The notes under the pieces were generated by a model. It saw only the letters and a program-made list of their open reading frames with translations. It did not search any database and was not told the origin of the DNA. Below, piece after piece: positions 33,925-42,776 of a stretch of DNA of 57,314 nucleotides. The position numbers and the translations under genes were made by a program. This DNA is from PALSA-926 sp964476835 (lineage in GTDB: Bacteria; Pseudomonadota; Alphaproteobacteria; Micavibrionales; UBA2020): NCBI GenBank assembly GCA_964476835.1, contig CAYZCE010000011.1, positions 1 through 57,314 on the forward strand, read 5' to 3'. Position 1 is the first letter of the stretch, and each line of letters opens with the position of its first letter.

Positions 33925-34905
33925 ATGAGGCGCATGGCTTTCAACATCGGCAACATCCGGATCGACGATCCCGTCTTCCTCGCGCCCATGGCGGGCGTGA
34001 CGGATCCGCCGTTCCGAGGCATGGTGCGACGCTACGGCGCAGGCATGGTGTTTTCCGAGATGGTCGCCAGCCGCGCGGTGATCGAGCAATGGCAGGGCCT
34101 GCCGCGCAACCACGAGGCGCTCGACGACAAGACCGCCGTACAGCTCGCCGGCTGCGAAGCCCACGTCATCGCGGAGGCCGCCAAGATGCAGGAAGCGCGC
34201 GGCGCCAAGTGGATCGACCTCAACTTCGGCTGCCCGGCCAAGAAAATCGTCAACGCCTATTCCGGCTCCGCCCTCATGCGCGACGAGACCGGCGCGGCGC
34301 ACATCCTTGAAGCGGCGGTCAAGGCCGTCTCGGTGCCCGTCACCGTCAAGATGCGCCTCGGCTGGGACGATCTCAGCCGCAACGCGCCGCGCATCGCGAA
34401 AATCGCCGAAGACTGCGGCATCCGGATGATCACCGTGCACGGCCGCACGCGCAACCAGCTCTTCAACGGCCAGGCCGACTGGAGCGCCGTGCGCGCGGTC
34501 AAGGAAGCCGTGCGCCTTCCCGTCATCGTCAACGGCGACATCACCTCGCCCGAGATCGCGAAAGAGGCTCTCATGCAATCGGGCGCCGACGGCGTCATGA
34601 TCGGGCGCGGCGCCTATGGCCGCCCATGGCTGCTCAAGCAAATCATCGAGTATCTTAAGACCGGAACTTACGCGCCCCTCCCCTCTCTCGCCGAACGTGC
34701 GCAGCTGATCCAGGACCACTACGACGGCCTGATCGAACATTACGGCGCGGGCGAGCGGCAGGGCGTCGCGATCGCGCGCAAGCATATCGGCTGGTATTGC
34801 CGCGACCTGCCGGAGGCGGAAGCTACGCGCGTCGAGATCAACCGCCTCGGCGACCCTGCCGCGGTCAAGCGGACGCTACACGACTATTTCTCATCTCTTA
34901 ACTGA
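33925..34905 (+). CDS. dusB: tRNA-dihydrouridine synthase B
   Basis: FMN- and NADPH-dependent reductase of tRNA uridine. 326 residues: FLAPMAGVTDPPFRGMVRRY, FSEMVASRAV, DLNFGCPAKKI with the catalytic Cys, VKMRLGWDD, ITVHGRTRNQLFNG, VNGDITSPEIA and MIGRGAYGRPWL. Nine bases further in, ATG 33934 is an alternative start closer to the family consensus. The ntrBC genes that often follow in alphaproteobacteria are absent. Confidence 0.94.
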   Translation: MRRMAFNIGNIRIDDPVFLAPMAGVTDPPFRGMVRRYGAGMVFSEMVASRAVIEQWQGLPRNHEALDDKTAVQLAGCEAHVIAEAAKMQEARGAKWIDLNFGCPAKKIVNAYSGSALMRDETGAAHILEAAVKAVSVPVTVKMRLGWDDLSRNAPRIAKIAEDCGIRMITVHGRTRNQLFNGQADWSAVRAVKEAVRLPVIVNGDITSPEIAKEALMQSGADGVMIGRGAYGRPWLLKQIIEYLKTGTYAPLPSLAERAQLIQDHYDGLIEHYGAGERQGVAIARKHIGWYCRDLPEAEATRVEINRLGDPAAVKRTLHDYFSSLN

Positions 34906-34915
34906 AAGGACGGCC

Positions 34916-35623
34916 ATGGCCCACAATCATCACAAGCATCCGCACAAGGAAAAGCACTTCGTGCAATCCGAACTGGTGCGCGACATCGTGCTCGGCGCGG
35001 CGGACGGCCTGACCGTCCCCTTCGCGCTAGCCGCCGGCCTTGCCGGCGTGCTGAGCGCCACCAGCGTCGTCGTCACCGCCGGCCTCGCCGAGATCGCGGC
35101 CGGCACCATCGCCATGGGCCTCGGCGGCTACCTCGCCGCGAAATCGGAATGCGACCACTTCAAGGCCGAATACGCGCGCGAGGAGATGGAAGTCGAGAAA
35201 GTCCCCGAGCGCGAAAAGGAAGAAGTGAGCGAGATCTTCGCCGCCTACGGCCTCTCCGGCACGGCGCTGAAGCACGTCGTCGACGAACTCGCCAAGGACA
35301 AGAAGAAGTGGATCGACTTCATGATGCGCTACGAACTCAACCTCGAGGAACCCGACCCCCAGCAGGCGCGCAAGAGCGCGGCCACCATCGGCGGCGCCTA
35401 TCTCGCGGGCGGCATGATCCCCCTGTTCCCCTACATGCTGTTCGACGACATGAACGTGGCGCTGGAATCCTCCGCCGCCATCACCCTGGTCGCGCTGCTG
35501 GTCTTCGGCGGCGTCAAGGGGCACTTCACCGGCGTGCGCCCGCTGCGCGCAGGCCTGCAAACGATGATCGTCGGCGGGCTGGCCGCGACGGTGGCCTTTC
35601 TCGTGGCGAAATTCGTCGCCTGA
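34916..35623 (+). CDS. VIT-family (CCC1-like) metal transporter
   Basis: Membrane protein of 235 residues related to vacuolar iron transporter VIT1/CCC1, which moves Fe2+ or Mn2+. Landmarks: RDIVLGAADGLTVPFALAAG in TM1, GTIAMGLGGYLAAKSE in TM2, a Glu-rich cytoplasmic helix pair (REEMEVEKVPEREKEEV) that forms the metal-binding domain, and three more TM helices. The N-terminus is His/Lys-rich (MAHNHHKHPHKEKH). Stop and the next start overlap (TGATG). Confidence 0.9.
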   Translation: MAHNHHKHPHKEKHFVQSELVRDIVLGAADGLTVPFALAAGLAGVLSATSVVVTAGLAEIAAGTIAMGLGGYLAAKSECDHFKAEYAREEMEVEKVPEREKEEVSEIFAAYGLSGTALKHVVDELAKDKKKWIDFMMRYELNLEEPDPQQARKSAATIGGAYLAGGMIPLFPYMLFDDMNVALESSAAITLVALLVFGGVKGHFTGVRPLRAGLQTMIVGGLAATVAFLVAKFVA

Positions 35624-35928
35624 TGGGCTGGACGGTCTATATCCTTCGCTGCGGCGACGGGTCTCTCTATACCGGCGTCACCAACGACCTCGACAAGCGC
35701 ATCGCCGCGCACCGCGCGGGCACCGGGGCGCGCTACACGCGCGGGCGCGGGCCGTTGACAGTCCTTTACACCGAGGCGAAACGCAACAAGTCCTACGCGC
35801 TGAAACGCGAGGCGGCGATCAAGTCGCTCAGCCGCGGAGAAAAACTCGCGCTCACTTCACGAACAACCGCCCCGCGCGGTAAATCACCGGCTGCACGCGC
35901 ACGATCCAGTCGAGCACCGCAGCCCTGA
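35623..35928 (+). CDS. GIY-YIG nuclease-superfamily protein (UPF0213/YhbQ-like)
   Basis: 101 residues: GWTVYILRCGDGSLYTGVTN is the GIY-YIG core (VYIL ... YTG), followed by the conserved Arg in DLDKRIAAHRAG and the Lys/Glu helix ALKREAAIKSLSRGEK. Coupled to the transporter gene by a TGATG overlap. The last 25 or so residues lie antisense to the 3' end of the large membrane protein gene (77-base overlap) and look like a non-conserved tail. Cellular role unknown. Confidence 0.88.
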   Translation: MGWTVYILRCGDGSLYTGVTNDLDKRIAAHRAGTGARYTRGRGPLTVLYTEAKRNKSYALKREAAIKSLSRGEKLALTSRTTAPRGKSPAARARSSRAPQP

Positions 35929-38212
35929 CCGGCGCGCGCGCCGTCGCGATGCGGTGATAAGCCTGATAGGCCGCGCCCGCCACCGGCACATTCGCCCGCG
36001 CATAAGGCAATAAAATAGCCACAAACAAAAAGAATGCCATCAGCACCGGCTTTAACCCGCGCTTTTGCCACGGCGTCAACCGCACATGGCGTTCGACGAG
36101 CGCGGCAGAGAGCAGCATCAGGTTCTTGGCGATCGTCAGCACGACGATGGTGAGCGAGATGCACAGCGCAATCACCGGAATATAGAGCGCCCGCACGAAA
36201 TCCTTGCCTGCTGCCGAAAGCTTCGCGCCGTTGGCGTAGTCGGGTGCATCCATCTTGATCTTGGCAATCGCCTTGTCGGCGACCTTGTCGCTCATCGGCT
36301 TGATATACGTATCGACGAAGTCCGGCATCGGCAGCAGCAGGTCCTGCAGCTTCGGCACCGCCGGCAGGCCGAGCGCATCGAAAAACGCGCTCTCCTCCAG
36401 CCCCGGCGGCACCGGACGGCCGAAGATGGCGCGCGCCTTCCTGTCCCAGCCTTCCGTCAGGCCTTGGCTCAGGCGCGTGTCGATCATCGCGATGAAATCC
36501 GCGCGCTTATACGCCCAACCCGCACCCAGCGTGAAGGACGTGTCGCCGAGCGCGGACTGGATCCGGCGTTCGATCTGCGCATCCAGCCTTTTCTTCGCCA
36601 GCGGCCACGTCAGCGCGCGGAACGCGGCGCGGTCGTAGACCCAGCCTTGCGGCAGGCTGAAATCCGGGGCGTCCAGCATCGTCCGCATGTCTCTCTCGAC
36701 ACGCGCCCGCAGGGCTTCCTGCATCGTCTTGTCGAGAGAGGGGCCGAAGCTGTCCTGCGCATACGTCCAGCCTTGCGGCAGGCGGAAAGACCTGTCCTCC
36801 AGCGCCGTACGCAGGCCTTGTTGCACCTGCTCGCGCAAGACGTCTTGCGTCTTCTTTTCGCGAACGAAGGCCGCGCGGTCGGCCACCGTCGAAGGATAGC
36901 CCGTCGTGTCATGGAAGCTCTGCTCCGCGAAAGCGCGCTGCTGCGCGATCACGTCGTCGATCTCGACCGTGCAGGGATGCGTGCGGCAGAAGGAATGATA
37001 TTCAGCGCGCAGGCGCTCGACGCAATCCGCGCCATTGTTGCAGTCGCGCGCGAGGTCGGCAACCTCCGGCCCCGCCGCCGCGGCTGCGCTGCGCACCGCC
37101 GTCATCAGGCTTGCGTGGTAGGAAGCAACCGCCTTTTGGTATTTCATCCAGCCGTCGTCGATGGCCTTCTCCGCTGCCGTTTGTGCAGCGGCGCTGTCCT
37201 TGCGGCCTTTGTCAATCGTCGTCTCGATGGCGGCAACCGCCTGTGCGTAGCCTTCTGCTGCCTGTTGCTGCGCGGCTTCGACGCCGTCGGCGGCAGCCTC
37301 GGCCATCCGGCGGCGCTTCTGCGGGTCGGCGGCGGACTGCCACGTTTCCGACGCCTTGCTGTAGGGCACATAGTACTTGTCATGCAGCAGCGCGATCGCC
37401 TTGTTGCGCTCCGACGACACGCGCGCGACGTACTTGGCGTAGTAATCCTCGACCGGGAACAAAAGCCCGCTCGCCGCGATGCCGCCGACGATGTGGTCGC
37501 GTTCGGGACCGAGGCTCTGGAACACCGCCGCCGGGTCAATCATGAAAAGCGCGCCCATCACCGCGCGCACAGCGCGGTTTTCGGGGCTTGCGCCCGCCGC
37601 CGCGTCGCAAAGGTTCTGTCCGTCGAGCGCCACCACGCAATCCTCGATCCCGGCCTTGAGCAGCAGGATATAATTGGCATCGCGGCGTTCTTCCACCGTC
37701 GTCGGCGCGACCAGCAGGCGTTCGACCGCCATCACCTGCCCGTAGAACATCGCCGGCCATGCCAGCACGACGAGGCCGGCCGCGACCAACGTCGGCTTCC
37801 GGCCCCGGCTCGCCAGCACCATGGCGATGCCGATGAACGGCACCATCGCCCAGAACATGCCGCTCAGGTACGACAGGTCGTCACGCCCACCGCTGGCGTC
37901 GAACAGCCCGAAGAAGATCTGGCCGAAGCTGAGCAGCAGCGGCAGCACACAGACGAAAGCAAGCGCCGCGAACAACCGCCAGCCACGCTTGCCTTCGATG
38001 CGGAAACCCGTCGGCTGGAAGAGCCCCAGCACCAGCAGCGTGAAGCCGAAGCCCGAGGCGCCGCGCCCGAAAAGCTGCACATGCTCGATGGTATCCGCAT
38101 CGGCATGCGCCGTCGCGGTGACGTCGAGCAGCAGGACGTTGAAGACCAGCTCCGCGCCGAGGTAGACGAGGCTGAGCGCGGCCAGCGCAATGCCGAGGCG
38201 GCGGATGTCCAT
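35852..38212 (-). CDS. Large membrane protein with four 43-residue repeats, coupled to a SulP transporter
   Basis: Not recognised. 786 residues: about four TM helices in residues 1–165, a long soluble region with Ala/Gln-rich helices (about 270–380) and paired Cys, then repeats, then two TM helices (FVRALYIPVIALCISLTIVV; LKPVLMAFFLFVAILLPY). Three clear repeats begin SFRLPQGWTY, DFSLPQGWVY and SFTLGAGWAY, about 43 residues apart near residues 474, 517 and 560; a weaker one (SFHDTTGYPS) precedes them. ATG 38212 shares a base with the SulP stop (TGATG) with GAGG seven bases upstream. A partner or regulator of the transporter is inferred. Confidence 0.8.
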   Translation of the reverse strand: MDIRRLGIALAALSLVYLGAELVFNVLLLDVTATAHADADTIEHVQLFGRGASGFGFTLLVLGLFQPTGFRIEGKRGWRLFAALAFVCVLPLLLSFGQIFFGLFDASGGRDDLSYLSGMFWAMVPFIGIAMVLASRGRKPTLVAAGLVVLAWPAMFYGQVMAVERLLVAPTTVEERRDANYILLLKAGIEDCVVALDGQNLCDAAAGASPENRAVRAVMGALFMIDPAAVFQSLGPERDHIVGGIAASGLLFPVEDYYAKYVARVSSERNKAIALLHDKYYVPYSKASETWQSAADPQKRRRMAEAAADGVEAAQQQAAEGYAQAVAAIETTIDKGRKDSAAAQTAAEKAIDDGWMKYQKAVASYHASLMTAVRSAAAAAGPEVADLARDCNNGADCVERLRAEYHSFCRTHPCTVEIDDVIAQQRAFAEQSFHDTTGYPSTVADRAAFVREKKTQDVLREQVQQGLRTALEDRSFRLPQGWTYAQDSFGPSLDKTMQEALRARVERDMRTMLDAPDFSLPQGWVYDRAAFRALTWPLAKKRLDAQIERRIQSALGDTSFTLGAGWAYKRADFIAMIDTRLSQGLTEGWDRKARAIFGRPVPPGLEESAFFDALGLPAVPKLQDLLLPMPDFVDTYIKPMSDKVADKAIAKIKMDAPDYANGAKLSAAGKDFVRALYIPVIALCISLTIVVLTIAKNLMLLSAALVERHVRLTPWQKRGLKPVLMAFFLFVAILLPYARANVPVAGAAYQAYHRIATARAPVRAAVLDWIVRVQPVIYRAGRLFVK

Positions 38213-40428
38213 CAATGGTCCTCGATGGCGGCAAGCTCGCCGTCGGTCACGCGCAGGCGCATGGCTTCCGCGCGGGCAAGGCTGGCGAAAAGGTGCAGGC
38301 CGAGTTCCGGCGCCTTGGCGACACCGTCATCAAAGGCGCTGCGCGAGACCATATAGACCGTGCAGTCGGTGCGCGCCACGGCATCGGCCGAGCGGCGCTG
38401 GTTGTCGAGGAAAGCCATCTCGCCGAAGAACCCGCCGCGCCCGACGGTCGCGAGGTGGTGCGTCTTGCCGCCCTTGAGCGGCAGCAGGATGTCGACGATG
38501 CCGCGGCGGACGAGGATCAGTTCATCGCCATTGTCGCCTTGTGAGAAAATGCGCGCGCCGGCTTTCAGCGTATGTTCTTCAGCGCATGCGCGCAGCTGGG
38601 CGACGGTCTTGGCGTCGGCGCCGTCGAGCAATTCGATCTCCGCGAGGTCGAGCGGCGCACCTTCTTCCGTGTGCTGATGGCCGGCGGCGGCCAGCACGCG
38701 GTCTTCCATCCACTCGAGCGCATCGTCCTTGTTGGTGAAGACGCGGATGCCTGCACCCGCCTTGCGCACGAGGCCGACGCTCTCCATGTAAGCCTTGAGG
38801 TCCTGCCGGCTCGGCAATGCAGAGGGCATGCCGCTGAACAGGAGCCGTCCGCCGCGCGCATGCAGGCGGTCGTTCATCTGCTCGAACAGGTGCGCGGCGG
38901 TGTAGTCCATCGACTGCACGCGGCGCAGGTCGAGCAACAGCCAACGGCAGCGCGCGAGGTCCGCCGCCATTTCCGTGAAGAGGTTGTCCGTCGTGCCGAA
39001 GAAGAGGTTGCCCTGCAGCTCATAGACCGCCGCCTGGTCGCCATGCGCGCGCAGGATCTCCGTCTCTGCCTCGAGCCGCTGCGTCTTCGACGGCATGTCG
39101 CGCAGTGCCGCGTGGCGGCGGATGACGCTGCCGCGGATCTGGTCGCGGATGAAGAGGAGTATCGAGAGCCCGACGCCGGTCGCCGAGGCCGCCACCAACC
39201 CCGCCGTCACCGCAACCGCAACAAAGGCCGCGATCACGAAGAAATCAAGTTGCGTCTCGCGGTAGCGCAGCAGCTTGAGCGACTGCTTGTCGAACATGCG
39301 CCACGACACCACCAGCAGGATGCCCGCGAGCGCGCCCGTCGGCACCCAGGCCACCAAGGGCGCGAGCAGCGCGAGCGTCAGCAGCACGAAGACGCCCTCG
39401 GCCAGAGACGAGGCTGTGCCGCGCCCGCCGCTCGCCAGGTTGATCATCGTCGGCCCGCTCGCGCCCGAGCCGGGCAAGCCGCCCAGCGCGAAGCTGGCGA
39501 GGTTGGCGATGCCCTGCCCGCGCAGCGCGCGGTTGGAATCATGGCGCATATGGCTGGTGGCATCCAGCATCACGCAGGTCTTGAGCGTATCGATGGAAAG
39601 CAGGATCGAGAGCGACAAGGCCGCATAGGCGACCATCTTCAAGTCCTCGAACCGCAGCGCCGCCAGCGATGCAAGATGGCCGCGCGCCTCGCCCCATAGG
39701 GAAGAGGCCGGCGGCAAATGCCCGATCACCTGCGTGTTGCCCGCCAGCGTCAGCAGCCCCGGCACCCAGGCGCCCTGCACGAAATACGTGAGGCCGCCCG
39801 CAGCAAGGCCGAGGATGACAGCCGGCACTTTCTTGGTCGCATAGGGCGCAAGGATCATGACAACCATTGTCACAAGGCCGGTCACGATGCCATGCACCTG
39901 CCAGAGCGCCGGCGACGCCAATCCGCGCCACAAGCCGGTGCCCGCCGGCAAACCGAGCAACGGCGGGATCTGCCCCAGCGCGATGATCAGCCCCACGCCC
40001 GACATGAAGCCGCTGACCACCGGATAAGGGATATACTTGATGAGCCTGCCGCAGTGCAGCGCGCCGTAGACGATTTGCAGCAGCGCGGAAAGCAGCGCCG
40101 TCAGTCCGAGTAGCGCAAGGATATGCGCGGATGCGACGCCCTGATGCACCAGCGTGACGGCAAGCCCCGAGAGCACGGCCGCCGCCGGCGCGCACGGCGC
40201 GGTGATCAGCGCGGGCGTGCGGTCGAACAGCGGCGCGACCAAGCCGAGAATGCCCGCGCCGACCATGCCGGCAAGCGCGCCCTGGCTCGCCAGATCCGGC
40301 GACACTGCGGAGAAAACAAGCACGCCGAACGCAATCGACGACGGCAAGGCCACGAGCATGGCCGCCAGCCCGCCCCAAGCCTCGCCCGCAAACCCGTGCT
40401 TCTCCGCAGCGGCAGACGCATGCGTCAT
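38212..40428 (-). CDS. SulP-family anion transporter with STAS and C-terminal cyclic-nucleotide-binding domain
   Basis: 738 residues. The SulP membrane core (about 1–425) has VALPSSIAFGVLVFSAVSP, IPYPVVSGFMSGVGLIIALG and GGLPGSGASGPTMINLASGG. A STAS domain (about 455–570: LLLDLRRVQSMDYTAAHLFE) and then a Crp-type CNB domain (about 615–725: IFSQGDNGDELILVRRGIVD; GFFGEMAFLDNQRRSADAV) follow. SulP–STAS–CNB proteins occur in several bacterial groups; sulfate, bicarbonate or dicarboxylate transport is possible. The CNB suggests gating by cAMP or cGMP. Coupled to the repeat protein downstream. Confidence 0.9.
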   Translation of the reverse strand: MTHASAAAEKHGFAGEAWGGLAAMLVALPSSIAFGVLVFSAVSPDLASQGALAGMVGAGILGLVAPLFDRTPALITAPCAPAAAVLSGLAVTLVHQGVASAHILALLGLTALLSALLQIVYGALHCGRLIKYIPYPVVSGFMSGVGLIIALGQIPPLLGLPAGTGLWRGLASPALWQVHGIVTGLVTMVVMILAPYATKKVPAVILGLAAGGLTYFVQGAWVPGLLTLAGNTQVIGHLPPASSLWGEARGHLASLAALRFEDLKMVAYAALSLSILLSIDTLKTCVMLDATSHMRHDSNRALRGQGIANLASFALGGLPGSGASGPTMINLASGGRGTASSLAEGVFVLLTLALLAPLVAWVPTGALAGILLVVSWRMFDKQSLKLLRYRETQLDFFVIAAFVAVAVTAGLVAASATGVGLSILLFIRDQIRGSVIRRHAALRDMPSKTQRLEAETEILRAHGDQAAVYELQGNLFFGTTDNLFTEMAADLARCRWLLLDLRRVQSMDYTAAHLFEQMNDRLHARGGRLLFSGMPSALPSRQDLKAYMESVGLVRKAGAGIRVFTNKDDALEWMEDRVLAAAGHQHTEEGAPLDLAEIELLDGADAKTVAQLRACAEEHTLKAGARIFSQGDNGDELILVRRGIVDILLPLKGGKTHHLATVGRGGFFGEMAFLDNQRRSADAVARTDCTVYMVSRSAFDDGVAKAPELGLHLFASLARAEAMRLRVTDGELAAIEDH

Positions 40429-40476
40429 GAAAACCCCTGGTCAAAAACCTGTCGTGAGCATAGCATGCCGCCCCTG

Positions 40477-40507
40477 AAAAAGCCCGCCGATATCAACCGG
40501 CGGGCTT
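40477..40507 (-). terminator. Intrinsic terminator after DUF1489 gene
   Basis: 10-bp stem AAGCCCGCCG/CGGCGGGCTT with an 8-base loop; read on the minus strand it ends in TTTTT. It separates the DUF1489 gene from the SulP operon. Confidence 0.82.
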
Positions 40508-40525
40508 GCAATATGTCCAGCGATG

Positions 40526-40957
40526 TTACAGCAATCCCAATTCAGCCAGCGCCCGCCGCATCTCCGGCGGCATCGTGTCGTCGCCGTCGCGCAGATCCCT
40601 GTCGGGCGGCGCGTCCTTGGGCTCGAGATAGCGCCAACCCTGAAACGCGCGCCGCTGCCGCCATTCCACGGGAATGAGCTTTTTATCATACACCAGGCCA
40701 CAATGCGGCACGCCGTTCCTTTTGAGAGGCCGCAATTCAAGCAGCCGCTGCCGCGCCACGATCCAGCCCTTGACGACCCAGTATATCGATCCGCCGTCCA
40801 GCACTTCTTCCGCACGCTTCGGCATGTGACGGGTCACATGCACCAACTCCGGCTTCTTCCCCGCCGCCTTCATTTCCTTGAGCCGCTGCTTCTGCCAAGC
40901 GGCAAGGTCTTCGAAGTCGTCGGTGCCGACAGAAAGCTTGATGAGATGAATCGTCAT
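40526..40957 (-). CDS. DUF1489 family protein
   Basis: 143-residue cytoplasmic protein of a family confined largely to alphaproteobacteria. HLIKLSVG at the start, HVTRHMPKRAEEVLDGGSIYWVVKG, shown here by its ends, and RRAFQGWRYLEPKDAPPD near the C-terminus identify it. ATG 40957 gives the conserved N-terminus; a longer frame starting at 40987 is not supported. Function not established. Confidence 0.9.
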   Translation of the reverse strand: MTIHLIKLSVGTDDFEDLAAWQKQRLKEMKAAGKKPELVHVTRHMPKRAEEVLDGGSIYWVVKGWIVARQRLLELRPLKRNGVPHCGLVYDKKLIPVEWRQRRAFQGWRYLEPKDAPPDRDLRDGDDTMPPEMRRALAELGLL

Positions 40958-41068
40958 ATGAACCGGAACTGCCTTATTTAACACCAAGAATGATCAGGAA
41001 TACCGCGCAGCAATTTTTCCACCGAACTCCGTTCGGGGAATACCTCAAGATGCACAAAGAGGGGAAAA

Positions 41069-41144
<76 letters not shown>

Positions 41145-41222
41145 ATCGAAGGCTGTATAGGTATACGAAAAAGAATGCGATTGCAAGCGCGATTTTCGTG
41201 AATAGTTTGAAGATGTTAGAAG

Positions 41223-41299
41223 TGGCGTGCCCGGAGAGATTCGAACTCCCGACCTGATGCTTAGAAGGCACCTGCTCTATCCAACTGAGCTACGGGCAC
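41223..41299 (-). tRNA. tRNA-Arg (TCT)
   Basis: 77-nt cloverleaf: acceptor GTGCCCG/CGGGCAC, D arm GCTCAGTTGGATAGAGC, anticodon stem GGTGC/GCATC with loop CTTCTAA (anticodon TCT), T arm GGGAG-TTCGAAT-CTCTC, discriminator G, encoded CCA. Confidence 0.96.
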
Positions 41300-41323
41300 A
41301 GCTGGTTTCATAATTGTCTGATT

Positions 41324-41959
41324 TCACGCGGAAAGCAAGTCTTTCGGCTTCAGGTTCCAGTCCGCGCAGCGCCAGGCATGGCCGTCGTGCTCGAAAAGGC
41401 AGACGGCGCCGGTCGCGAGCTTGATCTCGTGCGTTGCCGCGAACGATGCGAAATCGCCGGTCAGGTGCGGGGCGAAACGGGCGGTGCCGTTGCTGGTGAC
41501 GACAAGGATGGTTTGATCCGCGTGATCGCGCAAGAGGTCGGCGGCGAAGGTCTTCCAGTTGGCGATGATCGCGGTGGGATCGACTTTCCAGCCGGGCGGC
41601 ACCTCGGCGTCCTTGTCCCACGCCTTGAGCGCATCAGCGCCGAGGCGCGCGACGACATCAGCCTCTGGCTTGTTCTCGTCGGGACCGTAGTCGATTTCAT
41701 CGAAGATCGAGAGCGGCAACTGCGGCAGCTGCGTGCCCATCTGCGTTTGCGCCTGACGCGCGGTTTCCTGCGTGCGCTGGAGGCATGAGGTGAAGATGAC
41801 ATCGGGGATCAGCTTCGCCTGTTTCAAATAGCGTCCCATCAGGCGGCCCTGCTCGAGGCCGCTGTCGACCAGCGGCGCATCCGTCAGTCCGAGGCGCCGC
41901 ACGACGGCGCCGGGGCCAAAAGTGTTGCCGTGGCGGGCGATAATAAGGCGCGTGGTCAT
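41324..41959 (-). CDS. Histidine phosphatase (phosphoglycerate-mutase-like) family protein
   Basis: 211 residues. RLIIARHGNT is the catalytic RHG motif, SCLQRTQETARQ the phosphate pocket, an E residue in DEIDYGPDENKPE fits the general acid, and LVVTSNGTARF replaces the usual second His with an N-G pair, so activity is uncertain. It overlaps kdsB by ATGA (41956–41959), suggesting a linked role in sugar-nucleotide or Kdo metabolism, but its substrate is not known. Confidence 0.85.
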   Translation of the reverse strand: MTTRLIIARHGNTFGPGAVVRRLGLTDAPLVDSGLEQGRLMGRYLKQAKLIPDVIFTSCLQRTQETARQAQTQMGTQLPQLPLSIFDEIDYGPDENKPEADVVARLGADALKAWDKDAEVPPGWKVDPTAIIANWKTFAADLLRDHADQTILVVTSNGTARFAPHLTGDFASFAATHEIKLATGAVCLFEHDGHAWRCADWNLKPKDLLSA

Positions 41960-42774
41960 GGCAGCATCTCGCCGTGCTTGGCGATCAGCGCTTCGGCGCG
42001 CGCGACGTCTTCGGGGCTGTCGACGCCCGACATGCTGGCGCGGCCTTTATAATCGACGGGCACGCAGCGGATGGTATAGCCATTCTCGATCACGCGCAGC
42101 TGTTCGAGGCCTTCGAGCTTTTCAAAGGCGCCCTCGGGCAGCGACGGGTATTTTTCCAGCATCGCCGCCGAATAGCCGTAGACGCCGATATGGCGGTAGA
42201 CGGGGCTGAGCGGGTCTTGCGCGCGCAGGGCCTCTTCCTTGCGCACCGCAGGAATGATGTTCTTGCTGAACCAGAAGGCCTTGCCGGTTTTTTCGTCGAA
42301 GACGGCGGTGGTGCCGCTGAAAGGCGTGGTCTTTTTGCTCTCGCGCAGTTTATCAAGCTGCTCCCACGTCGCGCGGGTGACCGGTGTGATGACGTCGCAG
42401 GGAGACGCGGCAAAACTGTCGATCATCGCGCGCAGGAAATCGGGCGGCGTCAAGGGCGCGTCGCCCTGCATGTTGAGGACGAAATCGGGCTTTTCCTTGA
42501 GCTGCCGCACTGCTTCCGCCGCGCGGTCGGTGCCGCTGGGGCAATCGGGCGAGGTCATGACGCAATCCGCACCCAGTTCGCGGCAATGCGCGGCGATGCG
42601 GTCGTCGTCGGTCGCCACGACCACCGCAACGCCTGACAAACCCGCCGCCGCAGCCTTGGCGATACGGTGGACGCGTTCCAGCATCGTCCGGCCGGCAATC
42701 CGCACGAGCGGCTTGCCCGGCAGCCGCGTGGAAGCATAGCGGGCGGGGATGACGATGGCGGTCGTGACGGTCAT
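41956..42774 (-). CDS. kdsB: 3-deoxy-manno-octulosonate cytidylyltransferase
   Basis: Activates Kdo to CMP-Kdo for lipopolysaccharide. 272 residues with IPARYASTRLPGKPL, the CTP-binding signature, PSGTDRAAEAV, and the HIGVYGYSAAMLEKY block; VDSPEDVARAEAL ends the family homology. The metal-binding segment reads LNMQGDAPLTPP where the family has V-N-V-Q-G-D-E-P, so the Glu after the Asp is Ala. The protein is somewhat longer than E. coli KdsB. First of a pair with the phosphatase gene. Confidence 0.88.
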   Translation of the reverse strand: MTVTTAIVIPARYASTRLPGKPLVRIAGRTMLERVHRIAKAAAAGLSGVAVVVATDDDRIAAHCRELGADCVMTSPDCPSGTDRAAEAVRQLKEKPDFVLNMQGDAPLTPPDFLRAMIDSFAASPCDVITPVTRATWEQLDKLRESKKTTPFSGTTAVFDEKTGKAFWFSKNIIPAVRKEEALRAQDPLSPVYRHIGVYGYSAAMLEKYPSLPEGAFEKLEGLEQLRVIENGYTIRCVPVDYKGRASMSGVDSPEDVARAEALIAKHGEMLP

Positions 42775-42776
42775 TG

